DNA of 64,000 bases from contig JASANH010000104.1 in NCBI GenBank assembly GCA_030248295.1, positions 248,001 through 312,000 of the forward strand, read 5' to 3'. Every line of letters starts with the position of its first letter. Position 1 is the first letter of the stretch. Shown here in pieces: positions 12,000 to 22,317 of the stretch. The notes below the pieces were generated by a model. That model did not search any database. It was not told the DNA's origin and worked only from the letters and a program-made list of their open reading frames with translations. Source of the DNA: Mesodorylaimus sp. YZB2_4. Lineage: Eukaryota > Nematoda > Enoplea > Dorylaimida > Dorylaimidae. A program made the translations under genes and the position numbers.

Positions 12000-14900
12000 T
12001 CAAAGTTCGTCGATTTTGAATCTGCTGGCTTGCATATTCCAGACCTGAAACTGGCGAGATTGATAACCAGTCCGAGGCTATGATGAGCTTCTTACCTCAA
12101 CAATTCCATTTTGTCTGGAGACCAACAAGCGAGAGCCATCGGCGTGGAAGCGCAGTGAAGTAGTTGGCTGAGCACCAGAACGATTCTTGAACACTAATCG
12201 TGAGAATAACATTGGAGATTCCTTGGTCAAGGTCCAAAGCTATAAGAAACTTTAGTCAGGTAAACGCTGGCTGGATTGAAAATTCTGCCCTGGAAACGAG
12301 GATGAGCACCCCTAACATCTGCGCCTGTCTAGCCCTCATAAGGTTGTCATGAAGAGGATCAGATCAGCAATCAGAAGACTATCAAAAAGTTAAGCCCTGT
12401 GCGGGAATCGAACCCACACTTCTACTGACCCAGTGAGCAGTCCACCTCCACGTTGACGGACTCTACATGTCAATGAGTGGGTGGCTGCTGCCTGCATGTC
12501 AGCTAGTACACTGGCGACAGGTTCGATTCCCACTCAGGGCTAAAGTTTTTGTTATCTAGTACTCTCAACCCCACACGACAATCCAAGCCACTTACCACAA
12601 TCGACCCGTCGATCAATCCAGCCGCCACATACTTTCCACACCTGGACACATCCACGCACGTAACTGCCTTTTCCGCTTTCCATTCGAGCAGGAGTTCCCC
12701 ATCCCGAGACCACACGGCCAAATCGGCGAAACTGCTAGTCAAAATACAGTTGTAGAAGGCACCGGCATGAATCCAACAGCAGCTCGAAATCTGACGCGCC
12801 CCATGGCTGCCAAATTTGGCCATCTTGGTACAGCTGCTCGACCTCCAAATCATTCCCACCCCATCGTCGCCGACGCTAACCATATATTCGTCGTTGAGAC
12901 TGAACGCGCAGCAGTTTATCGATCCATTGTGTCCACACATAACTTCCGGTTTGGCCTCTCGATTCAACAAGTCCCATATTAGCAGACATCCATCGGCATC
13001 GCCCCCGATCGCTTTGGCACCGCTGTGAGATATCTCGCAGCACTGATATCGTCGACCAGGACAAGCTGGGTCGGAAAGAAGGGCGGGCTCCTCGCCTGGT
13101 TGACCCGACCCGCTCTCCGACCAAACAGCTAACAAGGGCGATGGTGTACGGAAGAATTCCTCGGACAGAGTAACAGCACTGATCGAATACGCATCCTGCT
13201 CCAACCACGGGTTCATATCCGGCAACGTGTAGATGAATAGGCCAGCCCCGCAACTGACCAATACTCGCTGGAAGTCGGACGAAACTGACATGTACTCGGC
13301 TGCGTGCTCCATTTGGATCTTCGAGTACTCTCTTCCCGAGTCACTACTCCAGACCTGAAAACAGACGGTAGGTCATAACTCTGCACTGGCACAACTGTTC
13401 TTTGTTAGGACTTATCTGGCCCTTACAGGGTTCATACAAGGAGCGGAAAATGATTTCCATAAATTTCCATGGTTTTCCAGGCAAATATTAGTTTCGTACT
13501 ATTTTCCCACTGTCCCAGCACTGCTAAACCAATTTCTAACCGATTTTCTGATTTCCATCATGATCAACAGGCGGGCGATTCAAAATTTTAGACCTCAAAA
13601 CGCAGTCTTACAGATTTCCATGATTTTGGCTCCGAAATTCTTATTTTTCCCGTCTTCTATGAACCCTGCCTTAATAGCTGCAGGTTCAGCAAGGTCCCAA
13701 TGCTTACCCTCAACGTTCCATCGGCGCATATACACGCAAAGGCGCTCCCGTAACCATTATTAGACCACACTGCCTGGATCGCCGTAGTCGGGCAAATTGC
13801 CAGCGAGATCGCAGGATATCTGGCGCTGGAATGTTCCCCGTTTTCCACAGCTCTATAAACGACCAGTATTTCATGCCGATAGCCAAACACATCGCTACTC
13901 ACCTTGGCTCAGCAAAAAGTAGTTCCTTATTCATTTCGCTCGCCCTTCGATGCACAGCAGACGAGGATGGTTCGTCGAATGCCAATTGTAGTATCTCAAC
14001 GAATTCTCGAACTGGGCGTCTATTATCGTTCAACAAATGCATATTTTTTCTAATAAATGTCTGGAAATCGCGGTGCGCAATCTCGTCCTAAAAAGCGTCG
14101 TATCAGAAACGGCACTCTAACTCAAATTTATTCTTACCTTTTGGCTAATGTAGTGTCCGTAATGTCTATAATCGGTCAGTGCCTGTACAGGCCCGCACAC
14201 GCACAGCTTCGCAGCAACGAAGTCCAAATCGAGGAATATTTCCCAATGGGCGTTTACATCTCCAGAACGGAACAAATGGTAGGCCAAGTATGCGTGGATG
14301 TATCCGTCTTGAGGTAAACGATTCCACTCGCCATTCGCCTGGGACAAATAGCGATCGAGTAGTTTCTTGTGCAGATTCTGAAAAAAGCAGTCTTCATCAG
14401 TTATTCCATAAAACTTCACATTTTGTTAATCGTCGGATACCTTCTGTTTTTCTGGTCCATTCAAGATCTTGATGGTCTCCTGCAAGAGTACGTGAATGCG
14501 ATACGACTGCCTTAATCCGGCCACAGCAGAGTGACGTCTCTCGACCAAAGAGCGTTTAATGAACACTGACATCAGGTCCTCCACTTCGGTCATCGACTTG
14601 TCCCAGTAGACGATCAATGCCTGAAACAAAGTAACCTGCTGAGTGCACAATTACTGTAGATGCGACCCGTATTTTTAATATTGTGCGATAGCCAGGTCAA
14701 CAAACAGCGACAATGGTAATATGGTGCACCACCACGATTTGCACCATATTACCAGTGTCGCTTGCTTGTTGGTAGGATCAAACGATCATTGAAATATTGA
14801 TGAGACTGCTATCCGCGGATTTCGACCGCTGACCATCACTAATAACCCTAGCACTAAATGTTCTATGAACTAAACTTTCCTAAATGAGCTCTACAGTATG

Positions 14901-16434
14901 AGTATCCTTTGCAGCTCTATATGCAATAACATTCCAAGTCAGAGGGCACACCCGACGGAGTTGCCTTGTAAGGCCAGGAAACACCCCATAAGCATAATCC
15001 TGTTCCCAAAAACCAACACGTACTTTTATCGGGATCTCAACACCACGCTGAAACACGCCCAGACTCCTAAACAATACAGCCATCTCGTCTTCCAAGTTAT
15101 CCAAACTGAGACCCGCTGCCGCCACGAAGTTGTTGAATCTGTACGACGTCCGTTTCTGAATCTCGGCCAGTTTCCGAGCTCGGAGCATTTCGAAGTAGTG
15201 AGTCCACCTGAAACGCAGAGTCTTGCCAAAAGGGCACTCTTATCGACGGACATCTCACCTGTTCGGGTGCTCCTTCAGCAATGATGCAATCAAGGAAATC
15301 TCGAATGGATGCCCTTGGCACTGCTGATAGATTTTTGCCGCCTCGGCAGGTAAAGCGGAAGCGTTGACGTGCAACCAGATGCAGAATGCTTCCATCGCCT
15401 CGGCAAGCGTGAATCCCGAATCAGGCACGTGCACGAAATCCTTCGTTCCATTAATGACATCGAACAGTTCAGTTTTTCTCACCGTCGCCATAATACGGCA
15501 GCCAATACCATCGAAAGCGTGGATGACATTTTCCGTCCACACGTCATCGAGGATAACCAACGATTTTGGGAAATCATGAAGAAAAATATCCTTCAGCGCC
15601 TCTTTGGCTTGATTGACTCGATCGAATGTCAATCTTCGTTCCGTCATGTCCACTTTCGAAAAAAGATCACTAAGCGTTGTCAACAGCTTATCCTCGCCAT
15701 GCGGTCCCACATTGAGCCAATACACATTGGTGAACGTAGCGCCAGTGATGCTAGGATCTACGAGAGCTGAAGCGGCCAAGACCGACTTACCAATTCCGCC
15801 CATACCTGAAAGTACGGCACTGGTAGCAAGCATGAATCTCGGTGACCGACTCGAGCACGCTTACCATGAATAATCACCCATCCATCATTATCCGCACTGG
15901 ACACATTCAGTAAGGCTTGACGGATCTCTTCCAATAGAAGACGTCGTTCCACATAGACGTCCGGTAACGCAGGTACGGCGCCCTTGGACAAAGCCGTCTT
16001 TACCATTCGCCTGGCAGTCGTTGGTGAACGAGGAACCGTGTCGGCAGCAGCCACCGTTAATTCGCTGATGAGATTAGAATAACATGCGCGACGAAGAGCT
16101 TCGATCAACGGCTCTAACGACGTGGCTTTTCGTGCATAGACGCGCAGCAATTCGCGAACAGCTTCAGCCGGCGGCCGCTCTTCTGAAACAAGAACTCAGA
16201 AGCAGATTTTGGCGACCACTTCAGACGAACAATCAAAGTGATCGGAAAACCCCCCTACAGCTTGATTACATAGATGCACATACTGCTTATCTTGAGGATC
16301 AACTCAGCATCGTTTGGTGACAAAACGCGCTCCGAAATCAGATGCTCCAAGAATGGCGGCTCGGTCGGCAATAAACACTGGGCAATCTCCGCTCGGGCGC
16401 GATTCAACGTCTCGAGCTCTTCTTGCCGCATCAT
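12000..16434 (-). CDS. APAF1: Apaf-1/CED-4 homologue, apoptosome scaffold (CARD, NB-ARC, WD40)
   Basis: Cytosolic adaptor that oligomerises into the apoptosome and recruits initiator caspase through its CARD. Eleven exons with matching phases: 16434-16284, 16182-15865, 15805-15259, 15207-15024, 14620-14441, 14377-14138, 14087-13903, 13852-13708, 13354-12596, 12239-12096, 12044-12000, giving 965 residues. CARD about 1-90 (MMRQEELETLNRAR start). NB-ARC: P-loop GMGGIGKS at 157-164, Walker B SLVILDDVW at 238-246, then the winged-helix part (VYWDKSMTEVEDLM). From about residue 600 come WD40 repeats (GGDADGCLLIWD, SVGDDGVGMIWR, DGSRLLVSRQNGIVEVWN). The repeat region is shorter than in human APAF1 (1248 residues). 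The WD40 domain separates it from nematode CED-4, which has none. Its start faces the Bcl-2 homologue 478 bp away. Intron 9 carries a tRNA-like inverted pair and intron 4 a hairpin element. Confidence 0.94.
12392..12545. repeat. Inverted pair of tRNA 3'-half-like sequences
   Basis: Both ends end in a tRNA-like T-arm with a B-box GGTTCGATTCC and an AGCCCTG / CAGGGCT acceptor-like arm, arranged as an inverted repeat around about 110 bp. It lies in an Apaf-1 intron. A related, more diverged structure is at 47965-48061. It looks like a mobile tRNA-derived element rather than a working tRNA gene, as neither half has a complete cloverleaf. Confidence 0.6.
14694..14778. repeat. Hairpin (MITE-like) inverted repeat in Apaf-1 intron
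   Basis: Arms of about 22 bp (GCGACAATGGTAATATGGTG and its complement, one mismatch) flank a loop of about 11 nt. Imperfect similarity extends outward (CAACAAACAGCGAC against the complement of GTCGCTTGCTTGTTGG). No protein is encoded. Probably a small nonautonomous element inside the intron at 15023-14621. Confidence 0.6.
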
Positions 16435-16912
16435 TATCAGTTGTTTATGAAGAATTCTATTCCCATCCAGGCCAAGAATAGGAAAAACAGCACAACGGGC
16501 ACACTGGCAGGCACGAGTAATAAGTAGTATTCAATAGTTGACTCGAAGACGTCAAGCATAATCTTGATAGTGGTCAATCAATATACATGATAAAGACGAT
16601 CAAATTATACAACCAGAAACGTTTCCAAGTCCACCGAAAATGTCTCATGCGTCACACGTACAAAAAATCTGAGACTACAGTACTACTCTGCAGTACGTAC
16701 GTAGTGTCCATGCTAGTGTCTGCATTGAAATACCGGCGCCTTCCAGCAGACAAACACTAATATTGTCATTAGAGGCTTGTATTTTTCAAAGTGTGCGGCG
16801 GTCTTTGTAGCGGCTGATTTGCATGGATGACGTCAGTCGCCCTGTTTACTCTCTCGGAGGTAACACGGGATGAGAGTTTTCGTGTAATCTTTTTGTTTTA
16901 CCATCCATAAAA
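16435..16912. promoter_or_regulatory. Shared divergent promoter region of Apaf-1 and Bcl-2 homologues
   Basis: 478 bp lie between the two start codons, so both transcription starts must fall here unless unseen 5' exons exist. It contains an octamer-like ATTTGCAT at 16817-16824 and a perfect CRE palindrome TGACGTCA at 16828-16835. No convincing TATA box was seen. Confidence 0.6.
16828..16835. promoter_or_regulatory. CRE palindrome TGACGTCA
   Basis: Perfect consensus for CREB/ATF dimers, 78 bp upstream of the Bcl-2 start codon and about 395 bp from the Apaf-1 start. CREB control of mammalian BCL2 through a CRE is known; whether this site works is inference. Confidence 0.5.
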
Positions 16913-18502
16913 ATGGTGATAGAACATCAAATCACCGCTGATCGCGTGGAGGTGAATAACGAAGCCAAACTGCTGGCTCTGGATTACATTTATTATCGTC
17001 TCTCAAAATCTGGGTACCCTTGGTACAACCATCCCGTCCTAGCTGAGCCGCAACATGTGAATTTGGTTATGCGAGAATTAGGCGATGAATTCGAAAAGCG
17101 TTATTCTGAGACATATGGTGAAATGAGTTCACTCTTGAATCTCGCAATGACCACAACGTACGTTAATTTCGCCGCTGTCTGCGATGAATTGTTTCGGGGA
17201 GAAGATTATTACAAAGGTAGGCCTCTGATCTGTTGTCTACTCCGTACGTTCTAGCTGTCACTTTCGTGTTTCGTCACTCGCTCATCTTCAGTTTTTGGCC
17301 ATTATAGGTAGTGTCTTCCGTTAGGCTTCTGCATGTGCCGTCCGTCAAGCGTGTCAGCATGCTGCGCGCTGGCGCACTTGGACTCATGGCACAAGTCCAA
17401 CTGCGCCGCAGCTTATGACTCATTGACAAAATCTGCGGGGTCTGTATAGACAGTCTCGAGAAAAGGTTTTTTTTTTTTAAAAACTACACCACTCTGAAAG
17501 CAAGAGTAGCGCCACCTATTTTCCAGTAGGTACCCAACAAGCATTTTGAATAGGTCTTTGCTTCGTCCTTTCCTCTACAGCGAATCGCCATTATTTCTCT
17601 TTCGCGCAGCATATATCAAAGATCAATTTTTGTGCTTACCTATTATGTACCATTTCCTCGTTATTATCAACACCATCCAATATCTCCCATGGTTGGGGAT
17701 GGGGTGTCTTACGAGATTTCAAGACCTAGGCTAGTGGGACCAGAGACCATTAAGGTTTTCTACCCGAAAGTACATATGCTTAGGACAGTTCCACAAATTG
17801 ACGTCCTACATGAATGTTCATATAGGCATTGTATTTTGCCCTATAGTTCATGCTTTTATCGTTCTTTTTAAATGTGTTGCTGTAGACTCCAAATTTTGGT
17901 TGAATAAGCAGACTGAGGAAGAAAGCATAAGCAGCAAAATTCTGAACAGGCATAAGTTTTTCTCCCAGTCTCTCGCTGGCGTTGCGTAGAATTTTATTTT
18001 CTTCACCGGATTTTTTGGATTTTTCAGTCGATGGTCGCATATCGATCAAATGGAGTCGAATCGTGGCCTTGTTCGTCTTCGGAGGCCTACTTGCAATTGA
18101 GTGCGTCAGAAATGGTTTGGAAGATCGGATATCGGACATTGCAGACTGGATCTACATTTATATTCGAAGTCGGTTATCGTACTGGATTTGTAAACACGGC
18201 GGTTGGGTAAGCATTCTCTTTAGTGAGCTCCCGCTCGAGTCGAGTATGCTGTCTTATCGTTATTAGATTGCCCTGCAGATGTCTTATTTGACTTTCCTTT
18301 ACGTCTATCCTCCAGCATGGATTATAGGGTGTTTAAAGGCCCATGCTAAAGATTTTTTGCTTTTAAGGATGGCTTGATCAAATTCTACGAAATGCGTGAA
18401 ACTAACCAAACGTGGGACTCGATCAAAACGACAATGACTACAGTCGGAGCCGCAATGGGTGTAGTTGCTTTAGCAGTCCTTGTGGCGAATCGTCTTTATT
18501 GA
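16913..18502 (+). CDS. Bcl-2/CED-9 homologue, probably anti-apoptotic
   Basis: Membrane-anchored regulator of mitochondrial apoptosis. Three exons, 16913-17216, 18028-18206 and 18368-18502, join in phase to give 205 residues. BH4-like helix at about 17-37 (LLALDYIYYRLSKSGYPW, very like BCL-2/BCL-XL); BH3 at about 51-64 (LVMRELGDEFEKRY, with the diagnostic L and GD); BH1 at about 107-121 (WSRIVALFVFGG); BH2 spanning the exon 2/3 junction (WICKHGGWDGLIKF), where the family's conserved intron cuts after the tryptophan of GGW; C-terminal membrane anchor 186-203 followed by NRLY. All four BH motifs and a BH4 suggest the protective class. The BH1 signature NWGR reads KWSR, and about ten residues are inserted between ELF and it. 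Start context AAAAATGG. AATAAA is at 18673. Confidence 0.94.
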
Positions 18503-18672
18503 TTCCCTTGTTTCATTTCGACGAACTGGCACAGCATGCAATGTAAATGCTGCACGAATCTCGATTAATTCCAATTTTCATTCTGTGCATTTTTTCTTTG
18601 TTCGCTTTTCGTATGACATGTCTGTGAATATTAGGTTCCTTGTATGGTAGGCCAAATGGTATGTGTCAGGAA

Positions 18673-18678
18673 AATAAA
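18673..18678 (+). terminator. Polyadenylation signal AATAAA, Bcl-2 homologue
   Basis: Canonical hexamer 170 nt after the stop codon, the first on this strand. Confidence 0.6.
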
Positions 18679-18777
18679 GGTACTCTTGTTGATATAAGCA
18701 CAAGAATCCTGCTGTTGCGCGTGGGACGGATGCAGCGTGCAAACATGCGCTGCACTGTAGTGGCTATACACTTGTAA

Positions 18778-18862
18778 CTGGCTGGGTAGTCTGCCCTGGC
18801 TGGTCGGTTTCTGCAAAGTGCCAGTGAAGTGATCAGCAAAACGTAAAGAAATCAGACATGCG
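18778..18862. repeat. Dispersed repeat, copy 1
   Basis: Shares the core TCTGCCCTGGCTGGTC, then AAGTGCCAG.GAAGTGAT and a distal AATCAGACATGCGAT with 25428-25535 in the same orientation, about 6.6 kb away. Identity is high in the first 55 bp and then broken by an indel. Element class unknown. Confidence 0.6.
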
Positions 18863-19167
18863 ATGGATTTCGATATCAGCCTTACCACTGATCATTTAAA
18901 AAAGGATGCAGTATTCGCTAGCGTAAGAAAATGTGGGATAAAAGCGGCAACATACTGTAAATCCTTGCTGAAGGATTTCAGAGAGGTCCGACGCGGTACA
19001 GGAACAGGTCGCGTATATGCTTTGACACATATGCATACAGTAAGTACCCATCATGCCTTTACTCTGGTACAATAGGTATATGCACTCGCATAAGAGGTGT
19101 TAAAAAAAGCAAAAATGATAAGGCAGGGCGAAATCATGCGCAGAAAAACAAATATTGGCTGCTAAAA

Positions 19168-19694
19168 GTGTTGCAGTCGAACTCGCTCAGGAGCGCCAAA
19201 AGAGTGTGTTAACCGAGGTTGCTGCTATCCGATGTTTGCAAATAAGCTTCCTACAGTTTGGGTGCAACAGAAGAACGGTCTTTCCACCCAGTATTTATAT
19301 CAACGGCAATATACCAAGACTACACGCACAAGTACAGTGTTATTCCTTCCTCAAAGAGGTCAGGGATCTTTCTCTGCGTACACTTTGTCAAAGCATCTTT
19401 TTCGCTTTCTGCTTTTTCCAGTTGGCCATAAGTAAAGCTAAGAATAGGAAATGGAAATGAAAAATACCCGTATATGAGCATTATGCAAAAAAGCTTCTAA
19501 ATCTGATCTTCTATCATCGCCAGTCGCTCCTTTTGACAAAAGTTGCTGCTATCCAGTTTAAAACTGCTACTTGGGGCGGCAAAAATGCAGGGCTCAACTG
19601 TGTACAAAACATAGCTGAAAAAATCGGTGCCAGGCAAACAGTTGCTGTTATCCAGAAGTTGCTGCTATCCGGGCTGCTGTGGTGAGTTCGACTG
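19168..19694. mobile_element. Pogo/Tigger-like nonautonomous DNA element (tentative)
   Basis: Ends in perfect 11-bp inverted termini CAGTCGAACTC ... GAGTTCGACTG, the style of pogo/Tigger termini. The interior has several copies of a GTTGCTGCTATCC-like word (19218, 19542, 19638, 19653). The right end is flanked by TA; the left by TG, so a TA target duplication is not intact. No transposase frame was found. Confidence 0.45.
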
Positions 19695-19983
19695 TATAGT
19701 GTAGCTTCCTTCATTGCTCACTTGACCTCAACGTGCCTCCTGGGCCAGCAGACCCTTTCGAAATCCTAAAACCCTATGAATGTCCACTGTTCAAGATAGT
19801 GTCAGCGCGTAGTCACGCTCTTGATCCATTCTGGTTGACCTGATGGACGTCGTCTTTCCTTCTAAGGGGTCACCCTAGTATCTGTTTCCGTATCTTCACT
19901 GAGCTGAATGAGTATCTTTGAAGGCAAAAGCCATTTCTAGACTATGTAGCCAATATACACGTACTGTATCTTCAACGCCCAAT

Positions 19984-20036
19984 ATAATTTTTCTTGGTAA
20001 GCTTAGGCTGCGTATGAGCTTGCCAAGAAAAATTAC
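19984..20036. repeat. Hairpin inverted repeat upstream of the receptor gene
   Basis: TAATTTTTCTTGGTAAGCT and its complement (one mismatch) flank about 13 nt, ending 283 bp before the receptor start codon. It could be a small mobile hairpin or, less likely, a promoter structure. Confidence 0.5.
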
Positions 20037-20318
20037 GTTTGGCATTGCGGGTAACGTTTGAATCCTTGGAAAGTCAGCCACTGCGGGATATATGTACAAT
20101 AATTACCCGAGCTAAACCTCACGAAAGGTACCCTCTAGTGCGGAATAATGAGCGTGATGACAGAAATAAGTATGATTACGAATCAGGGGTCTCAAAGGAT
20201 ACAGAACATATTAAATGCTTAAGCGAAAGCAAAGATCGCCAGAAGAGCCAAGCTCATACGAAGGCTGTGCTACATTGTTTGGCTTCTTACAGCACCGTAC
20301 ATCACTCGTGACAAGACT

Positions 20319-21287
20319 ATGGCAAGCAATTTTACAAGCGACCTGCTGCAGCCGTTCAACATATACATCTGGCCTGCAAGCATTACTTTCATCTTCGGTG
20401 GCATGGCCACCATATTTGGGAATGTGATGATCGTGATAGCATTAATCAAGACCCCTCATCTAAAGAAGAATCGGTGCAATATATTCGTCGGTAATCTGGC
20501 CTTGGCAGACGCCATTTCGGGAGCATCGTTTATCGTTTGCGCCGTAAATGGTCTGTACGCCACTAGCAAGGGGCTGGCATCAGTGGCCGTGTCCAATGAA
20601 ATGTGTTTCTATATGAATATCCCATTCATACTCTCCTTCGATGCTGGATCGCTGATGGTGCTGGCCATCGGTGTCGATCGCATGGTCTCCTTGTGGTGGC
20701 CCATGTTTTACAAGAATCTTTCCAAAACTTATGTGATCGCTGTCAACGCCCTGTCCTGGGTCTTTGGCGGGGTGAATTTGATTTTAGGTTTTATTTACAA
20801 GGATCCCAATGAGATCGTCCCATCATGCGCATTACCAACGTCCATGCGCAGTGTTTCATTGGCGTTTTGGAATGACTCCAACATTGTCATCAATGTGTTG
20901 GTCGTAGCCTGCTATGCTAGCGCGTATCGAAGGGCCAAGTCGTTAGCCAAGGTTCGGTCGAGCAACAATGATCAGATATTGCGCAATAATCGATTACTGA
21001 CCTCGCTGATCATATGTGTATCGATTTATATAGTGGGATGGATGGTCACCATGCTGGTCATATTTTTGGTCAACATCGCTGCAGCGCCACCCACAGTCAT
21101 TTTTCACTGTTCCCTGTATGTGGGAATACTGGCCAATATAAACGTAGGCTGCAATTTTTATGTGTATTATGCCCGCAGCGAAGAATATCGGAAAGCTTTC
21201 AGGGGATTATTTGGTGTATCAGGGGGTGAAGCTGTCACAGGCAAGTCTGTTAAATCTGTTGCAGTTACACCAGTCGCACTCCCTTGA
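20319..21287 (+). CDS. Rhodopsin-like seven-helix receptor, srsx-like
   Basis: Cell-surface G-protein-coupled receptor of unknown ligand. Intronless, 322 residues, seven hydrophobic helices. Helix 1 has GN at 34-35, helix 2 LALADA with Asp 64. Cys 96 (top of helix 3) and Cys 170 (second extracellular loop) would form the class-A disulfide. The DRY position is DRM at 120-122. Helix 7 reads NVGCNFYVYY (276-284) in place of NPxxY, and helix 6 lacks CWxP. Asn 4 is in an N-glycosylation sequon. This pattern and the missing introns resemble the divergent srsx-type chemoreceptor branch or other orphan class-A receptors. A recent retrocopy is possible. No paralogue is seen in the window. Confidence 0.85.
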   Translation: MASNFTSDLLQPFNIYIWPASITFIFGGMATIFGNVMIVIALIKTPHLKKNRCNIFVGNLALADAISGASFIVCAVNGLYATSKGLASVAVSNEMCFYMNIPFILSFDAGSLMVLAIGVDRMVSLWWPMFYKNLSKTYVIAVNALSWVFGGVNLILGFIYKDPNEIVPSCALPTSMRSVSLAFWNDSNIVINVLVVACYASAYRRAKSLAKVRSSNNDQILRNNRLLTSLIICVSIYIVGWMVTMLVIFLVNIAAAPPTVIFHCSLYVGILANINVGCNFYVYYARSEEYRKAFRGLFGVSGGEAVTGKSVKSVAVTPVALP

Positions 21288-22158
21288 TTTTAAAAAAAGA
21301 AAAACCCTCATCATAAATCATGTTAGGGGTACATCGTTTTGTGCCAAGCGATGTCAACTGCAAGGAGCAGCTCTGGACTTTTTTGAAAAGACCACCGTGG
21401 AAGTCTGAGCAAAGTATTTTGTATCTTTCATGAATTTCTGTCTATAGGTACTGTCTGTGGAAATAATATTTGGAGGGACTAAGGGACAGCCTAAAACTGC
21501 ACGTGATTATTTCTTTTTTGTCTTTTTTGCCGCCTTTGATTTTCTTGTGCAATGTACACCGATCTGAATATTCGAGTGGTGAGTTTTCAAATTTCTTTTG
21601 TGTCCTCTGAGTACTCATTCATATCCACGAAAGTTGTACTTTGCGTGACTGTTTTAAACAACGTTGTTCATTAACTCGGCTGATGCATGAGGTGCTCGAG
21701 AAGCCTTCAAGAAGCGTCACACTGGCTGGCGCATTGGGAGTTACGAATTCCCCGCCTCACCATCGGAACGAAATGTGTTGGAACGTATCAATTTTCATTT
21801 TCTATGACTTCGTCATCAAAAATGTGTGCTCATGTGCTCTCCTTGTATTTATCTATAAGCTGATTATTTCAAATATAACCCCTGTGTTCCCGACGTTGGC
21901 CTTCGGATAGCCCCTGTAGGCGACTTATGTGAGCCATCCGCCCTGTAAAACCTCGCTGAGCATGTGTCCCCTTCCAGCTTTCATAAAGACCTTCCATTAG
22001 TCTGATAACTAGAAAATGGCTAGCTCGTTCCATGAATAATTTTTTGATTTTGCAGCCACCATGGCTGTCGATTTGCTACAATCAATGGTGCAGAAGAACG
22101 ATAAGATATGCTCGCACAAGCAACATATGATTCTTGAGAGGCTAAATTTCTAAATTTC
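21288..22158. other. Intergenic, no gene recognised
   Basis: Only short frames without recognisable motifs; partly 3' UTR of the receptor. Confidence 0.4.
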
Positions 22159-22216
22159 AATGACTGCAGTCTGGGTGTAGTTGCTGTTGCAGTCCTTATC
22201 GCGAATCGTCTTTATT
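22159..22216 (+). pseudogene. Fragment of the Bcl-2 homologue's last exon
   Basis: 58 bp match the 3' end of the Bcl-2 coding exon (18433-18501), covering the membrane anchor and final NRLY codons, with a roughly 10-bp deletion that breaks the frame and a few substitutions mostly at variable codon positions. The native stop is lost. It lies 3.7 kb downstream of the parent in the same orientation, next to the Penelope-like element. Confidence 0.75.
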
Positions 22217-22317
22217 GCGGCATGCACGTGACCCGTCCCACATGCAAACAAGCCCAGAGCCAGAACGCTGTAGGTATAAATGAACGCCGCCTCTGGGAAT
22301 AAATGAATTCACTGTGA

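Noticed and set aside
19984-20036. Hairpin before the receptor as a regulatory RNA structure
   Set aside because: Small hairpins recur in this window as mobile-element traces; no evidence for transcription or function.
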